64,000 nt of DNA from Rummeliibacillus sp. POC4 (GCF_003576525.1 NZ_QWUA01000007.1:1-64000), one strand, 5' to 3'. Counted from the stretch's first letter, positions 24,813 through 35,128 are shown. Translations and numbers: made by a program. Notes: a model not told the origin generated them from the sequence alone.

Positions 24813-26979
24813 AATGAAATAGACCAGATTCTCTGGATTTGCGTAACATTTTTCGGGTTAAATCACGTAGCTGCTTTTTGAAAATACTCCCAAATATTAA
24901 ACAAAAAATCAACAGTACTGATAAGAAGATAAAGTCAATAATGATTGTATGTTGTGTGATTCCCCCTATTGCTTCTCTTGTTAAAGAAATCGCATAAGTG
25001 AAAGGAAGATACGGATTTATAATTTGAAAAAACTTTGGTAATAAAACTGTAGGGTATGTCCCACCTGAACCCGCAAGTTGTAAAACAAGCAAAATAATGG
25101 ATAGAGCTTTACCGACATCGCCAAAAACGGATACGAGTGTATAAACGATGGACATAAAAACAAGGCTTATAAATAAACTGAAGAAAAAGAAACAAACCGG
25201 GGACTGTGCAGATACATGCAAGATGAAAATATCTCCTAATACAATGATAGCCGTTTGAAGTAATCCTATGGTCCAAAAAGTAAGAAGTTTTCCAAAGTAT
25301 ACTTCGCGAATTTTGTATTGTGCGTCTTCATTTGTGTCGACCGCTAATAAAGAAATCAGTAAAAGACAACCAACCCAAATAGCTAATACTGAATAAAATG
25401 GCGCCATACCAGTTCCGTAATTGGGGATAAGGAAAATACGATTTTCATGCATCTTAATAGGTTCTTCGAAAAATGATTTTTCTGCCAAGGGATCATTTAT
25501 TAATAACTGAATAATACTTTCTAAATTCATCTCTTTATCGAAGTTCCGTATTTTATTGGCCAATTGATGCACTCGATCGTAAATTATTGGGTATTCGCTG
25601 ATAAGTGTATTCATACCTTTTTTAGTATCATTCACAAAGCTATTTGCGTTATTTAGTATATTTTCTACTTCGGGAATTGCTTTTTTAATGTCCAACAGAA
25701 TAGTTTTGGCCTGTGTCAAAGTTTGTTTTACGTTTGTAATCTGCGAGAGTATTGTTGGTTCAATTGTTTGTTCAAATATATTTGTAAATCGATCTAATCC
25801 GATAGATGTGTTAGACGCTATCTGTTGAAGTTGACCAAGCGAATTGCTTATTTCTTGTTCTTTGTTATCAAGTAAGGTATTAAGCTCAGTTCCTTGTGTT
25901 TGAGCTTGTTGTAAAATAGTTTGAATGGTCTCTGTTTGAGCAATCGCATTATCTAATTGTTGCGAGTTTGAATCTATATTGTGATCAGTATTGTATTGTT
26001 TTAAAGAAAGTAATAGTTGATTTATGGTTGTTATTTTTTCATTTGCTTCTGAAACATTTTTGTTTAACTGTGTTTTAATAGCTGTTGCATCCGAAAAGGT
26101 AAGATTACTTTTACTTAATCGTGTTAAAAGGTTATTTGTGGTCGTAGAGATTTGTTTAACGGTTTCTATATCTTGTTTCACTTGAGGGCTAATCGAGTTT
26201 AGTTGTGATTCCGCATGATCGACAAAAGTAAGTGTTTGATCAACTGTTGATAATCCTTTTGAAGTTAAATTGTTTACTTGTGGAGCCTTTTCTTTTGCAT
26301 ATTGAAGGATTTCACTCGCTTTTACTACATCTTGTTGTGCTATTTTTAATTTGTCGTAAATTGTAGGTAAATCTTTTTCTAATGTAAATACGAAATCTTT
26401 GAATTTTTCAATATCTGGTATATCTCTTTGCAACTCGACACCAATTCGATTAAATATATCAAAAATAGTGCCATTGACCGTACCGATAAATTTACTGCTC
26501 ATTGTTTCGACAAGGACACTGGCCCCCTTACTCGTAATTTTAGGGGCAATAGAATTTATCTTTTCATTGACATAGTATTCAAGAGTTGCTTTTTCAGGGT
26601 GAGTGTTAATCACGGTTGCTAAATGCGCCGAAAAATTTTGAGGGATGACAATAACTGCAAAATAATCACCATTGTTTAGATGTTTTAACGCTTCTTTTTG
26701 ATTGGAGAATTTCCAATTCATATCATGATTATCCTTTAACTCAGAAATGAGTTCTTTTCCAGCGTTAAATGAATGACCTTGAACAGTAGCTCCTGTATCT
26801 TCATTGACTATACCTACTGGAATTTGACTTGTTCGTCCATATGGATCCCATGATGCAGCGATATTTAGCCATGCATAAAGGGATGGCAGAATTATTAAAC
26901 CTGAAATGATAATAGCGGATACCCAATTTGTTCCTACACTTCTTAAATCTTTTAAGTAGATGCTCCAAATGTTTTTCAT
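24811..26979 (-). CDS. yhgE: YhgE/Pip family membrane protein
   Basis: YhgE/Pip proteins are phage-receptor or secretion-related ABC-2-like membrane proteins. One N-terminal helix (residues 18-40) is followed by the conserved extracellular stretch YAWLNIAASWDPYGRTSQIP then VGIVNEDTGA. A long coiled-coil region spans about 190-510. Five to six C-terminal helices follow, with LQLAGSGGTYPTVLLPKFFQ then INPYLPFTYAI. The length is 722 residues from ATG 26979, with GAGGTGG nine bases ahead. A terminator-like hairpin stands only about 25 bases before the start, so expression may depend on readthrough. Confidence 0.88.
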   Translation of the reverse strand: MKNIWSIYLKDLRSVGTNWVSAIIISGLIILPSLYAWLNIAASWDPYGRTSQIPVGIVNEDTGATVQGHSFNAGKELISELKDNHDMNWKFSNQKEALKHLNNGDYFAVIVIPQNFSAHLATVINTHPEKATLEYYVNEKINSIAPKITSKGASVLVETMSSKFIGTVNGTIFDIFNRIGVELQRDIPDIEKFKDFVFTLEKDLPTIYDKLKIAQQDVVKASEILQYAKEKAPQVNNLTSKGLSTVDQTLTFVDHAESQLNSISPQVKQDIETVKQISTTTNNLLTRLSKSNLTFSDATAIKTQLNKNVSEANEKITTINQLLLSLKQYNTDHNIDSNSQQLDNAIAQTETIQTILQQAQTQGTELNTLLDNKEQEISNSLGQLQQIASNTSIGLDRFTNIFEQTIEPTILSQITNVKQTLTQAKTILLDIKKAIPEVENILNNANSFVNDTKKGMNTLISEYPIIYDRVHQLANKIRNFDKEMNLESIIQLLINDPLAEKSFFEEPIKMHENRIFLIPNYGTGMAPFYSVLAIWVGCLLLISLLAVDTNEDAQYKIREVYFGKLLTFWTIGLLQTAIIVLGDIFILHVSAQSPVCFFFFSLFISLVFMSIVYTLVSVFGDVGKALSIILLVLQLAGSGGTYPTVLLPKFFQIINPYLPFTYAISLTREAIGGITQHTIIIDFIFLSVLLIFCLIFGSIFKKQLRDLTRKMLRKSRESGLFH

Positions 26980-27003
26980 AAGTGTGTACCACCTCGGGTC
27001 TAG

Positions 27004-27040
27004 TAAAAAAGTATGTGTACGAGCAAACCCGCACACATAC
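27004..27040 (-). terminator. Terminator or attenuator before yhgE
   Basis: On the minus strand GTATGTGT and ACACATAC form a perfect stem around a 14-base loop, followed by TTTTTT. It lies between the 51-residue gene and yhgE, and only 24 bases remain to the yhgE start. Confidence 0.75.
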
Positions 27041-27083
27041 CCGCTTATTAATGGATGAGATAATAGTTTAAATTCGAATGTCG

Positions 27084-27239
27084 TTAAAATAATTCAGATT
27101 CATCGTTACGATTTATATCATCTAAATGTCGCAAATACAAAAATTCTTCATCTTCTAATTCCTGTTGTCGTTCAAACGAAATACCAACTGATAAATCTCC
27201 AGTAAAAAGTGATTCCCACCAAGTTTCTGTTTTTAACAT
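27084..27239 (-). CDS. Acidic 51-residue protein
   Basis: A short frame starts MLKTETWWESLFTGDLSVGI and ends NRNDESELF; its second half is rich in Glu and Asp (QQELEDEEFLYLRHLDD). AAGGGAG stands eight bases before the ATG. It has no membrane segment. I do not recognise it. It lies directly upstream of yhgE on the same strand, with an attenuator-like hairpin between, so the two may share a promoter. Confidence 0.6.
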   Translation of the reverse strand: MLKTETWWESLFTGDLSVGISFERQQELEDEEFLYLRHLDDINRNDESELF

Positions 27240-27385
27240 AGTCTGTTCTCCCTTCGCGAGTAGAATTCAAAATTCACAAATGGTACAATTTGAAAAAAGA
27301 CAGTACGTGCTGGCAAATCATTGGCTATGTAGCTGAAAATAGTATGGGTGACTTGCACTTTTTTATACGTTTAAGGGGGATGAAT

Positions 27386-28777
27386 ATGGCGGAATTTTCT
27401 ATGCAAGATGTAGAGTTAATGATATCTGAGCAACGGAAATATTTTTTTTCTGGTGCTACAAAAAAGATTGATTTTCGTAAAGAACAATTAAAAAAATTGA
27501 AGACTACGATTAGTCATTATGAAAAGGAAATTATGCAAGCGCTTCATGATGATTTACGTAAAAGTGAATTTGAAGCATATTCTACAGAAGTTGGATTAGT
27601 ATTAGATAGTATTAGTTATATGCAAAAGTATTTGGAAGAATGGATGCATCCAGTAGCAGTATCAACACCGATTCATTTACAACCGGCAAAAAGTTTTATT
27701 GTTAGAGAACCATACGGTGTTACATTAATTATTGGACCGTTTAATTATCCATTTCAGCTAGTCATGGAGCCATTAATCGGTGCAATTATTGGTGGAAATA
27801 CTGCGATTGTAAAACCATCTGAATCGGCTCCTCATACAACTGCGGTGATTAAAAAAATTATTCAAGAAACATTTGAAGAACAATATGTTCGAATTGTAGA
27901 AGGTCAAGTGGAAGAAACAACAGCGCTTATCCATTCATCATTTGATTTTGTTTTCTTTACAGGCAGTGTTGCTGTAGGGAAAATTGTGGCAAGTGCTTGT
28001 GCTGAACGTTTGACTCCATATACTTTAGAACTTGGAGGAAAGAGTCCTGCAATTGTTGATCAAACAGCGAATATAGAAGTAGCTGTGAAAAGAATTGTCT
28101 GGGGGAAATTTACGAATGCAGGTCAAACTTGTGTAGCACCGGATTATGTACTTGTCCATGAATCAGTAAAAGTCCCGTTTATACGCCATTTAAAAAAGAC
28201 CTTGCAAAAATTTTACGGAAAAGATCCCCAGAAGAGTCCGGATTTTGGTCGAATTATTAATACCAAACAGTTTGATCGTTTAAAAGGTTTGCTAGATCAA
28301 GAACGAAATCATATTTTGTTCGGAGGTTATACTGATCGAGATGATTTGTACATTGAACCTACGGTGTTAGAAGACATTGTATGGGATAGTCCAATAATGG
28401 AAGACGAGATTTTTGGTCCAATTATGCCTATATTAGTTTATGATGATTTACGTTTAGTCATTCATCAAATTCGACAAAACCCTAAACCATTGGCAGCTTA
28501 TTTCTTTTCAGAGACAGATAAAGCAATCCAATACTTTTTAGATGAATTACCATTTGGTGGAGGATGTATTAATGATACGATTACACATGTTGCAAGTATG
28601 CATCTACCATTTGGAGGAGTTGGAACTTCTGGTGTTCATAATTATCATGGTAAAGCGAGCTTTGAATGTTTTACCCATCCAAAGTCAATATTGAAAAAGT
28701 CAACTAAGTTTTCCAATAATCTTTTATATCCACCATATAAACAAAAGGTTAAATTAGTAAAAACGATTTTGCGATAA
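27386..28777 (+). CDS. Aldehyde dehydrogenase, class 3 type
   Basis: This NAD(P)-dependent enzyme oxidises aldehydes to acids. The catalytic cysteine is in GKFTNAGQTCVAPDYVLVHE, the catalytic glutamate in TLELGGKSPAIVD, and the cofactor loop in FFTGSVAVGKIV. EIFGPIMPIL near residue 340 is also typical. The length is 463 residues from ATG 27386, with AAGGGGG seven bases ahead. It resembles B. subtilis YwdH, used on long-chain aldehydes. A C-terminal basic tail may touch the membrane. The substrate is an inference. Confidence 0.9.
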   Translation: MAEFSMQDVELMISEQRKYFFSGATKKIDFRKEQLKKLKTTISHYEKEIMQALHDDLRKSEFEAYSTEVGLVLDSISYMQKYLEEWMHPVAVSTPIHLQPAKSFIVREPYGVTLIIGPFNYPFQLVMEPLIGAIIGGNTAIVKPSESAPHTTAVIKKIIQETFEEQYVRIVEGQVEETTALIHSSFDFVFFTGSVAVGKIVASACAERLTPYTLELGGKSPAIVDQTANIEVAVKRIVWGKFTNAGQTCVAPDYVLVHESVKVPFIRHLKKTLQKFYGKDPQKSPDFGRIINTKQFDRLKGLLDQERNHILFGGYTDRDDLYIEPTVLEDIVWDSPIMEDEIFGPIMPILVYDDLRLVIHQIRQNPKPLAAYFFSETDKAIQYFLDELPFGGGCINDTITHVASMHLPFGGVGTSGVHNYHGKASFECFTHPKSILKKSTKFSNNLLYPPYKQKVKLVKTILR

Positions 28778-28780
28778 AAA

Positions 28781-28820
28781 AAAGACTTTCCCATGTCGAT
28801 TGACTAGGGAAAGTCTTTTT
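28781..28820. terminator. Bidirectional terminator between convergent genes
   Basis: AAAGACTTTCCC and GGGAAAGTCTTTTT pair around a 14-base loop, with A- and T-runs on both sides. Confidence 0.9.
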
Positions 28821-30348
28821 AATTTTCTTTATGTAAAGGTAGGTAGAACTTTATTTCGGTACCTTTTCCAAATGAACTATCAATGTCAATATGTCCATGA
28901 TGTTCTTTGATGATTTTTTCAATAATCATCATTCCTAGACCAGTTCCATCAGGTTTAGTTGTATAGAAAGGTTCAAAGATATGTTCCACGACTTCTTTTT
29001 TCATACCTTGTCCTGTATCCTTTATGCTAATTGAACAAAAGTGATCATTTGTCTTATCGATTGTGACTGTAATTTCACCATCTCTTTGAATAGCTTCTGA
29101 AGCATTTTTTATAAGGTTAATAAAAACTTGTTTGATTTGATTTGGATTACCAGAGACAATAAGTCCTTCCGTTATCCGTTGTACAGATAAAGTAATGTTT
29201 TTTGTCTGTAGTTCAGGTTTATACAGGGTTACGATATCTGATAGTACTAGATCTATGTTGAAGTCTACAGCCCTTATTGAAGAAGGCTTAGATAATACTA
29301 AAAATTCACTAATTATGAGATTGATACGATCAATTTCAGAATCGATTAAATTCGTATAATATGTATAAGGAGAATTTTGATCTTCATTCATCATTTGTAC
29401 AAAACCAGATATAACGGTTAATGGATTTCGAATTTCATGAGCAACACCTGCTGCAATTTCACCTGCTACTTTTAATTTTTCTGAGTGAATACGTATTTGT
29501 TCAGCTTCTTTTTTATAAGAAATATCTCTTGTAATAACAGATGTAGCGATAATTTTGCCTTTTGAATCGAAAATAGGGGATAAAGTGATCTCAGCATCAA
29601 AGATTGTACCGTCCTTTTTCATATCTTTCGTTTCAAGCAAATGGAAACTTTCTCCGTCGTACATACGTTTAATACGTTCATTTGCCTTATTTAAATCTTC
29701 AAAAGGTACCATACAAATCTTTTTCCCAATACACTCTTCCCTGGCCCAACCATAAAGTTCTTCAAAAGCAGGGTTGACTTCTATTACACGATTATCTAAA
29801 TCAAAAACTGCAATACTGTCTTTGGCGTATTTGAAAAATAACTTTAAATACCCTTCTTTTGAGAATAATTCTTTCTCTTTCGTGTTTGCTTCTTCTTCTA
29901 ATCTTTTCAACTTATTCTGAAAATATAGTTTTTGAACAATTGCGACGATACTAAAGAATGTGATAACAAGAAAGAAAATCGTAATATCTGATTGATTATA
30001 ATAATGTGAAAAATTATCATAATGAAACTTTAAGAGTATGTAGAATTCCACCATTGTGACAACCATGATGCTTAAATTTAACCAGAATGACTGATATAAT
30101 GCCAAGAAAAAAAGTAGTAAAATAAAAATAATTAAACGATGCGTAAGATCATGGGTTTCTAAGTTGAATAGTAATCCATAACTATTTAATCCTATCGTCA
30201 AAAGAATACATACAAGTCTATCAGCTTTTTTTAGGCTAAAAAGTACTATGATTAATAAGCAAAAGATGATAAAAAAATCAGGTAACGGTGTGATAGTATC
30301 TTTCACCCCTAAAAAACCAATGATTGAATGTATGGTAACAAAAGTCAT
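28819..30348 (-). CDS. Membrane sensor histidine kinase with PAS domain
   Basis: About five to six membrane helices fill residues 1-140. A PAS domain (165-290, with NRVIEVNPAFEELYGWAREE) follows. The phosphoacceptor stretch is GVAHEIRNPLTVISGFVQMM, and the ATPase boxes are QVFINLIKNASEAI, DTGQGM and FYTTKPDGTGLGM. The layout is that of KinB/KinC-type sporulation kinases. The ATG at 30348 has no ribosome site. The same frame continues upstream as hydrophobic sequence without a start codon, and a well-placed ribosome site serves a different frame at 30395. So either a 15-codon leader is coupled to the kinase or a one-base shift broke the native start. Confidence 0.85.
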   Translation of the reverse strand: MTFVTIHSIIGFLGVKDTITPLPDFFIIFCLLIIVLFSLKKADRLVCILLTIGLNSYGLLFNLETHDLTHRLIIFILLLFFLALYQSFWLNLSIMVVTMVEFYILLKFHYDNFSHYYNQSDITIFFLVITFFSIVAIVQKLYFQNKLKRLEEEANTKEKELFSKEGYLKLFFKYAKDSIAVFDLDNRVIEVNPAFEELYGWAREECIGKKICMVPFEDLNKANERIKRMYDGESFHLLETKDMKKDGTIFDAEITLSPIFDSKGKIIATSVITRDISYKKEAEQIRIHSEKLKVAGEIAAGVAHEIRNPLTVISGFVQMMNEDQNSPYTYYTNLIDSEIDRINLIISEFLVLSKPSSIRAVDFNIDLVLSDIVTLYKPELQTKNITLSVQRITEGLIVSGNPNQIKQVFINLIKNASEAIQRDGEITVTIDKTNDHFCSISIKDTGQGMKKEVVEHIFEPFYTTKPDGTGLGMMIIEKIIKEHHGHIDIDSSFGKGTEIKFYLPLHKEN

Positions 30349-30395
30349 CAGTATGAGAAGAATATATTGATTTTTTTCTTTAAGGAGTACTTCAT
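30348..30395 (-). CDS. Possible 15-codon leader peptide, or displaced kinase start
   Basis: GAGGTGT (30401-30407) precedes an ATG that opens MKYSLKKKINIFFSY. The stop TGA overlaps the kinase ATG as TGATG. This may be a coupling leader. One extra base near the ATG would instead join this start to the kinase frame (VLLKEKNQYILLILMTFVTI). Confidence 0.35.
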   Translation of the reverse strand: MKYSLKKKINIFFSY

Positions 30396-30500
30396 AAAGA
30401 CACCTCTAATTATTATACTATTACCATAATACATGATTTACCGTTGTCGTAAAATGTCATATATTGATATTATGAAAAGAATGAGTAGGAGGTTTTTTAA

Positions 30501-31556
30501 ATGGCAACCACTTTTAATGAAGCGGAAACAGTTGAATTACTTGGAAAGTTAGCAAATACTGCCAGTCCATCCGGTTATACAATGGATATTATGAAATTTA
30601 TATCAGGATTATTAAAAGAATTAGGTGTACAATTTAAGCAAACCAATAAAGGTGCATTAATCGCTACTATCCAAGGTAAAAACGATGAACGCCATCGTTT
30701 ACTAACAGCACATGTAGATACTCTTGGTGCTATTGTCAAAGATATTAAACCTAGCGGACGGTTAAAATTATCGATGATTGGTGGTTTTAATTGGAATGCA
30801 GTTGAAGGAGAATATTGCACAATCCACACTGCATCCGGAAAAAAAGTACGTGGTACAATCTTAATGCATGAAACTTCTGTACATGTTTACAAAAAAGCAG
30901 GAGAATTACCTCGAAATGATGAACATATAGAAGTACGTGTAGATGAAAAAGTCTTTAATGCTGAAGATACAAGAGCGGTAGGAATTGAAGTTGGGGATTT
31001 TGTGTCATTTGATCCACGATTTGAAGTAACTGAAACAGGATTTGTCAAATCTCGTCATTTAGATGATAAAGCAAGTACTGCACTTATGCTTCAATTGCTA
31101 AAAACACTAAAAAAAGAGAACATTGAGTTACCATATACAACTCATTTCTATATTTCCAATAACGAGGAAATTGGGTATGGTGGTAATGCAAGTATTCCAG
31201 ATCAAGTTGTAGAATATATAGCTGTTGATATGGGGGCAATTGGAGATGGACAAGCTACTGACGAATACACAGTTTCAATTTGTGCAAAAGACTCAAGTGG
31301 CCCTTATCATTATGAGTTAACACACCAACTTGTAGCTCTCGCAAAAGCAAATAATATAGATTACAAATTAGATATCTACCCATATTACGGATCAGATGCA
31401 TCTGCTGCTATTCGTGCTGGATATGATGTAAGACATGCATTGTTTGGTGCTGGCATTGAGTCATCTCATGCTTATGAAAGAACACATATAGATTCACTAC
31501 GCAATACAGCTGCTTTACTGCTTGCGTACGTTACATCAACAATGATTGATGAATAA
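30501..31556 (+). CDS. M42 family metallo-aminopeptidase
   Basis: This cytosolic enzyme of the glutamyl aminopeptidase/cellulase-M family removes N-terminal residues from peptides and uses two metal ions. Metal ligands are visible in LLTAHVDTLGAIV, SRHLDDKASTALML, ISNNEEIGYGGN and AVDMGAIGDGQ. The length is 351 residues. TAGGAGG precedes the ATG. murE follows 17 bases after the stop, so the two may be cotranscribed. Confidence 0.92.
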   Translation: MATTFNEAETVELLGKLANTASPSGYTMDIMKFISGLLKELGVQFKQTNKGALIATIQGKNDERHRLLTAHVDTLGAIVKDIKPSGRLKLSMIGGFNWNAVEGEYCTIHTASGKKVRGTILMHETSVHVYKKAGELPRNDEHIEVRVDEKVFNAEDTRAVGIEVGDFVSFDPRFEVTETGFVKSRHLDDKASTALMLQLLKTLKKENIELPYTTHFYISNNEEIGYGGNASIPDQVVEYIAVDMGAIGDGQATDEYTVSICAKDSSGPYHYELTHQLVALAKANNIDYKLDIYPYYGSDASAAIRAGYDVRHALFGAGIESSHAYERTHIDSLRNTAALLLAYVTSTMIDE

Positions 31557-31573
31557 TAGGAGGAACAATTATT

Positions 31574-33052
31574 ATGCAAGCAACACAATTACTTCAATGT
31601 TTACCGATGAAAAAAATCATTGGTAATTTACCTGAGAATATTAAAGATATAGCCATTGATTCTCGCAGCGTTCAACCGAAAAGTCTCTTCGTTTGTATAA
31701 AAGGTTATACGGTAGATGGTCATGACTTTGCTCAAAAGGCAGTGGAAAATGGTGCAATTATTGTTGTTACAGAACGCCAATTAGATTTACAAGGTAATGT
31801 AGCTCAAGTAATTGTAAAAGATACAAATAGAGCGCTCGGAGCATTAGCTGCGAAATTCTTTGACTATCCATCAAAAGATATTACGATGTTCGGAGTAACT
31901 GGTACAAACGGTAAAACAAGTGTAGCGACAATGATCGAAACTATTCTACTTGGTCTAGGCGTTCGCTCTGCTATGAAAGGTACAACTGGTTATAATTTAA
32001 ATGGTATTATGTATGCTTCTGGCAATACTACAAGTGATGCCCTTTCTACTCAACAAATGATTTTTAGAGCTAGAGCAGAAGGTTGTCGAGGAATGGTCAT
32101 GGAAGTATCATCACATGGCCTCGTGTTAGGAAGAGTAGCTGGTGTAGACTTTGATGTAGCTATCTTCACTAACCTAACACATGATCATTTAGATTTCCAC
32201 GGAACGATGGAAAACTACGGGAATGCGAAGGGCTTATTATTCTCTCAACTTGGACAAGACCTTGAAAAAGACAAACATGCAGTTTTAAATGCTGATGATC
32301 CTTGGTCTGAAAAATATGCAGGAATCACACCTTTCCCAATTTGGACATATGGTCTTAAAAACGAAGAAGCAATCTTTAGAGGAATCAACTGTCAATATCA
32401 TGATCATATGACTTATTTTGATATGGTGACACCAGAAGGTACATTCCCTGTGCAATTACATTTACTTGGTGAATTTAATGTCTACAATGCTTTAGCTGCA
32501 ACAGCCGCACTGTATTGTAAAGGCTATGCTGTTAAAGATATTATTGAACAGTTAGAAGCAATGGGACCGGTAAAAGGTCGAATGCAACAAGTTTCTCCAA
32601 AAGATTTTCCTATTAGTATTTTTGTCGATTATGCACATACACCAGATGCTATAGAAAAAGCAATAACTGCAGCGATTCCTTATAAGAAAAAGAAAATGAT
32701 TTTCTTAATCGGAACAGGTGGTAACCGTGATAAATCAAAACGACCAGATATGGCAAAAGAGGCTTCACGTGCAGATTATGTTATATTAACAACTGATGAC
32801 CCACGCTATGAAGAATATGAGAGTATTATGAATGACCTTGAAAAAGGTATGCAACATGATCAATATAAATGTATAGGTGACCGTGCAGAAGCAGTTCGCT
32901 ATGCAGTAGAAGTTGCTGAGCCAGGAGATATGATTATCTTTGCTGGTAAAGGACATGAAGATTATCAAATTATTGGGAATACAAAATATCCTCATAGTGA
33001 CGCTGAAATTGCGTTAGAAGCAGCTAGAGTGAAATTTAATATTTCCAAATGA
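31574..33052 (+). CDS. murE: UDP-MurNAc-tripeptide synthetase, probably lysine-adding
   Basis: MurE adds the third residue to the peptidoglycan stem peptide. The ATP loop is GVTGTNGKTSVATMIE. The central domain has TNLTHDHLDFHGTMENY. The ligase domain has VDYAHTPDAIEKAI and GTGGNRDKSKRPDMAKEA. At the amino-acid specificity site it reads TTDDPRYEEYE rather than the DNPR of typical diaminopimelate-adding enzymes. The gene sits away from any division cluster and next to prfC, as does the lysine-adding murE of S. aureus. Lysine specificity is therefore likely but inferred. The length is 492 residues. Confidence 0.88.
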   Translation: MQATQLLQCLPMKKIIGNLPENIKDIAIDSRSVQPKSLFVCIKGYTVDGHDFAQKAVENGAIIVVTERQLDLQGNVAQVIVKDTNRALGALAAKFFDYPSKDITMFGVTGTNGKTSVATMIETILLGLGVRSAMKGTTGYNLNGIMYASGNTTSDALSTQQMIFRARAEGCRGMVMEVSSHGLVLGRVAGVDFDVAIFTNLTHDHLDFHGTMENYGNAKGLLFSQLGQDLEKDKHAVLNADDPWSEKYAGITPFPIWTYGLKNEEAIFRGINCQYHDHMTYFDMVTPEGTFPVQLHLLGEFNVYNALAATAALYCKGYAVKDIIEQLEAMGPVKGRMQQVSPKDFPISIFVDYAHTPDAIEKAITAAIPYKKKKMIFLIGTGGNRDKSKRPDMAKEASRADYVILTTDDPRYEEYESIMNDLEKGMQHDQYKCIGDRAEAVRYAVEVAEPGDMIIFAGKGHEDYQIIGNTKYPHSDAEIALEAARVKFNISK

Positions 33053-33110
33053 TTCGAACAGTTTCCTTATATTTATGAAAAAGAATTATTTAAAATATAC
33101 TAATTGATAA

Positions 33111-33140
33111 AGTGGGGGTATTACTATCCCCACTTTTTTT
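33111..33140 (+). terminator. Terminator of murE
   Basis: AGTGGGG and CCCCACT flank a ten-base loop and are followed by a T-run. Confidence 0.92.
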
Positions 33141-33486
33141 GTTATAATTGAAAAGTTAAGTTTTGAAGATAAAAATAATTGTTCAAAATAGATAAACGAG
33201 TGCATTTCATAAATCGATATTCAGTTCGAAAGAGTAAATAATAACCTGATTTAAAGATTAAATGTTCGGTTTTTATATAATTTAATATTGACTCAATAGC
33301 GATTAAAAAATAATCATGATTAAGGAATGTGATATCCGGTGTAAATAGTTCAACTTGGATTTCTAATTTAAAGCCTATGTTGGAAATTGTAGACTTTTGT
33401 ATTAACTAAGTCTAAAAGCATTACAATTTTTAACGGCTAATTATGCACCCCATAAACATAAGGATTGAATAAAGGAGTTAAAAAAC
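33141..33486. other. Leader of prfC, nothing recognised
   Basis: About 345 AT-rich bases have no supported frame, promoter pair or strong hairpin. Only the ribosome site AAAGGAG just before prfC is clear. Confidence 0.5.
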
Positions 33487-35061
33487 ATGAGTTCGAAACT
33501 TGAACAAGATATATTAGCACGTCGTACTTTTGCAATCATTTCCCACCCGGATGCTGGTAAAACGACAATGACTGAAAAATTATTATACTTTGGTGGCGCT
33601 ATTCGTGATGCAGGTACTGTAAAAGCCAAAAAAACTGGTAAATTTGCAACATCTGACTGGATGGAAATTGAGAAACAACGTGGGATTTCTGTAACATCAT
33701 CTGTTATGCAATTCGATTATAGCGGATGTCGAGTGAATATTTTGGATACACCAGGGCACCAAGATTTCTCTGAGGATACTTATCGTACATTAATGGCTGT
33801 AGATAGCGCGGTTATGATTATCGATGCTGCAAAGGGGATTGAAGCACAAACCTTAAAATTATTTAAAGTTTGTAGTATGCGTGGGATTCCTATTTTTACT
33901 TTTATCAATAAATTAGACCGTCAAGGTAAAGAACCACTTGAATTGATTGAAGAATTAGAAGAAGTTTTAGGAATTCAGGCTTATGCCATGAACTGGCCTA
34001 TTGGTATGGGGAAAGAATTCTATGGAATTTATGATCGCTATAACAAACGTATTGAACAATTCCGTACTGAAGAAGATGAACGATTCTTACCTTTAGATGA
34101 AAATGGTGAGCTTGCTGTTGACCATGAAATGAAAAAATCATCTTATTACACGCAAGCAATGGATGATATTATGTTATTGGATGAAGCGGGAAATGATTTT
34201 TCAAAGGAAAAAATTATTAAAGGTGAACTTACGCCAGTATTCTTCGGTTCTGCATTAACAAACTTTGGTGTTCAAACATTTTTAGAAACTTATTTGCAAT
34301 TTGCACCAACACCACAACCTCGCTTAACAGAAGAAGAATCTTTGGTAGAACCTTTAGATGATGAATTTTCAGGTTTTGTATTTAAAATTCAAGCCAATAT
34401 GAATCCAGCACACCGTGACCGCATTGCTTTTGTTCGAATTGTTTCAGGTAAATTCGAACGTGGTATGAATGTTACATTAACGCGTACAAATAAATCATTC
34501 AAAGTAACGCAATCTACTCAGTTTTTAGCAGATGATCGAGAAACAGTAGATGAAGCAGTTGCAGGAGATATCATAGGTTTATACGATACTGGTAACTATC
34601 AAATCGGTGATACGATTGTAGGTGGTAAAAAAACGTTCCAATTTGAAAAATTACCACAGTTTACACCAGAATTATTTGTCCGTGTAACAGCGAAAAACGT
34701 TATGAAATCTAAACACTTCCATAAAGGTATTGAGCAACTTGTACAAGAAGGGGCTATTCAATACTATAAGACATTGCACACAGAAGATATCATTCTTGGT
34801 GCTGTCGGACAATTACAATTTGAAGTTTTCGAAAATCGTATGAAAAACGAATATAATGTTGAAGTTCGTATGGAACCAATTGGCAATAAAATGGCTCGTT
34901 GGATTGAAAATGAAGAAGATGTTAAAGAATCCATGTCAGGTCCACGAAGTACACTAGTCCATGATCGATTTGGTAACTATGTATTCTTATTCGAAAATGA
35001 ATTTGCAATGCGTTGGTTCCATGATAAAAACCCTGATATTAAATTATATAGTTTATTGTAA
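33487..35061 (+). CDS. prfC: Peptide chain release factor 3
   Basis: RF3 is a translational GTPase that recycles RF1/RF2 after termination. G motifs are present: [34 protein letters not shown] and INKLDRQG. The switch region [20 protein letters not shown] is characteristic. The length of 524 residues is normal. Adjacency to murE mirrors the staphylococcal arrangement. Confidence 0.97.
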   Translation: MSSKLEQDILARRTFAIISHPDAGKTTMTEKLLYFGGAIRDAGTVKAKKTGKFATSDWMEIEKQRGISVTSSVMQFDYSGCRVNILDTPGHQDFSEDTYRTLMAVDSAVMIIDAAKGIEAQTLKLFKVCSMRGIPIFTFINKLDRQGKEPLELIEELEEVLGIQAYAMNWPIGMGKEFYGIYDRYNKRIEQFRTEEDERFLPLDENGELAVDHEMKKSSYYTQAMDDIMLLDEAGNDFSKEKIIKGELTPVFFGSALTNFGVQTFLETYLQFAPTPQPRLTEEESLVEPLDDEFSGFVFKIQANMNPAHRDRIAFVRIVSGKFERGMNVTLTRTNKSFKVTQSTQFLADDRETVDEAVAGDIIGLYDTGNYQIGDTIVGGKKTFQFEKLPQFTPELFVRVTAKNVMKSKHFHKGIEQLVQEGAIQYYKTLHTEDIILGAVGQLQFEVFENRMKNEYNVEVRMEPIGNKMARWIENEEDVKESMSGPRSTLVHDRFGNYVFLFENEFAMRWFHDKNPDIKLYSLL

Positions 35062-35084
35062 AAAATAATTTAATTGAAATTTTG

Positions 35085-35128
35085 AGAAGGTCTATGAATG
35101 AATTATTCATTTATGGGCCTTCTTTTTG
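35085..35128 (+). terminator. Terminator of prfC
   Basis: AGAAGGTC with ATGAA pairs with TTCAT and GGCCTTCT, and five T follow. Confidence 0.8.
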
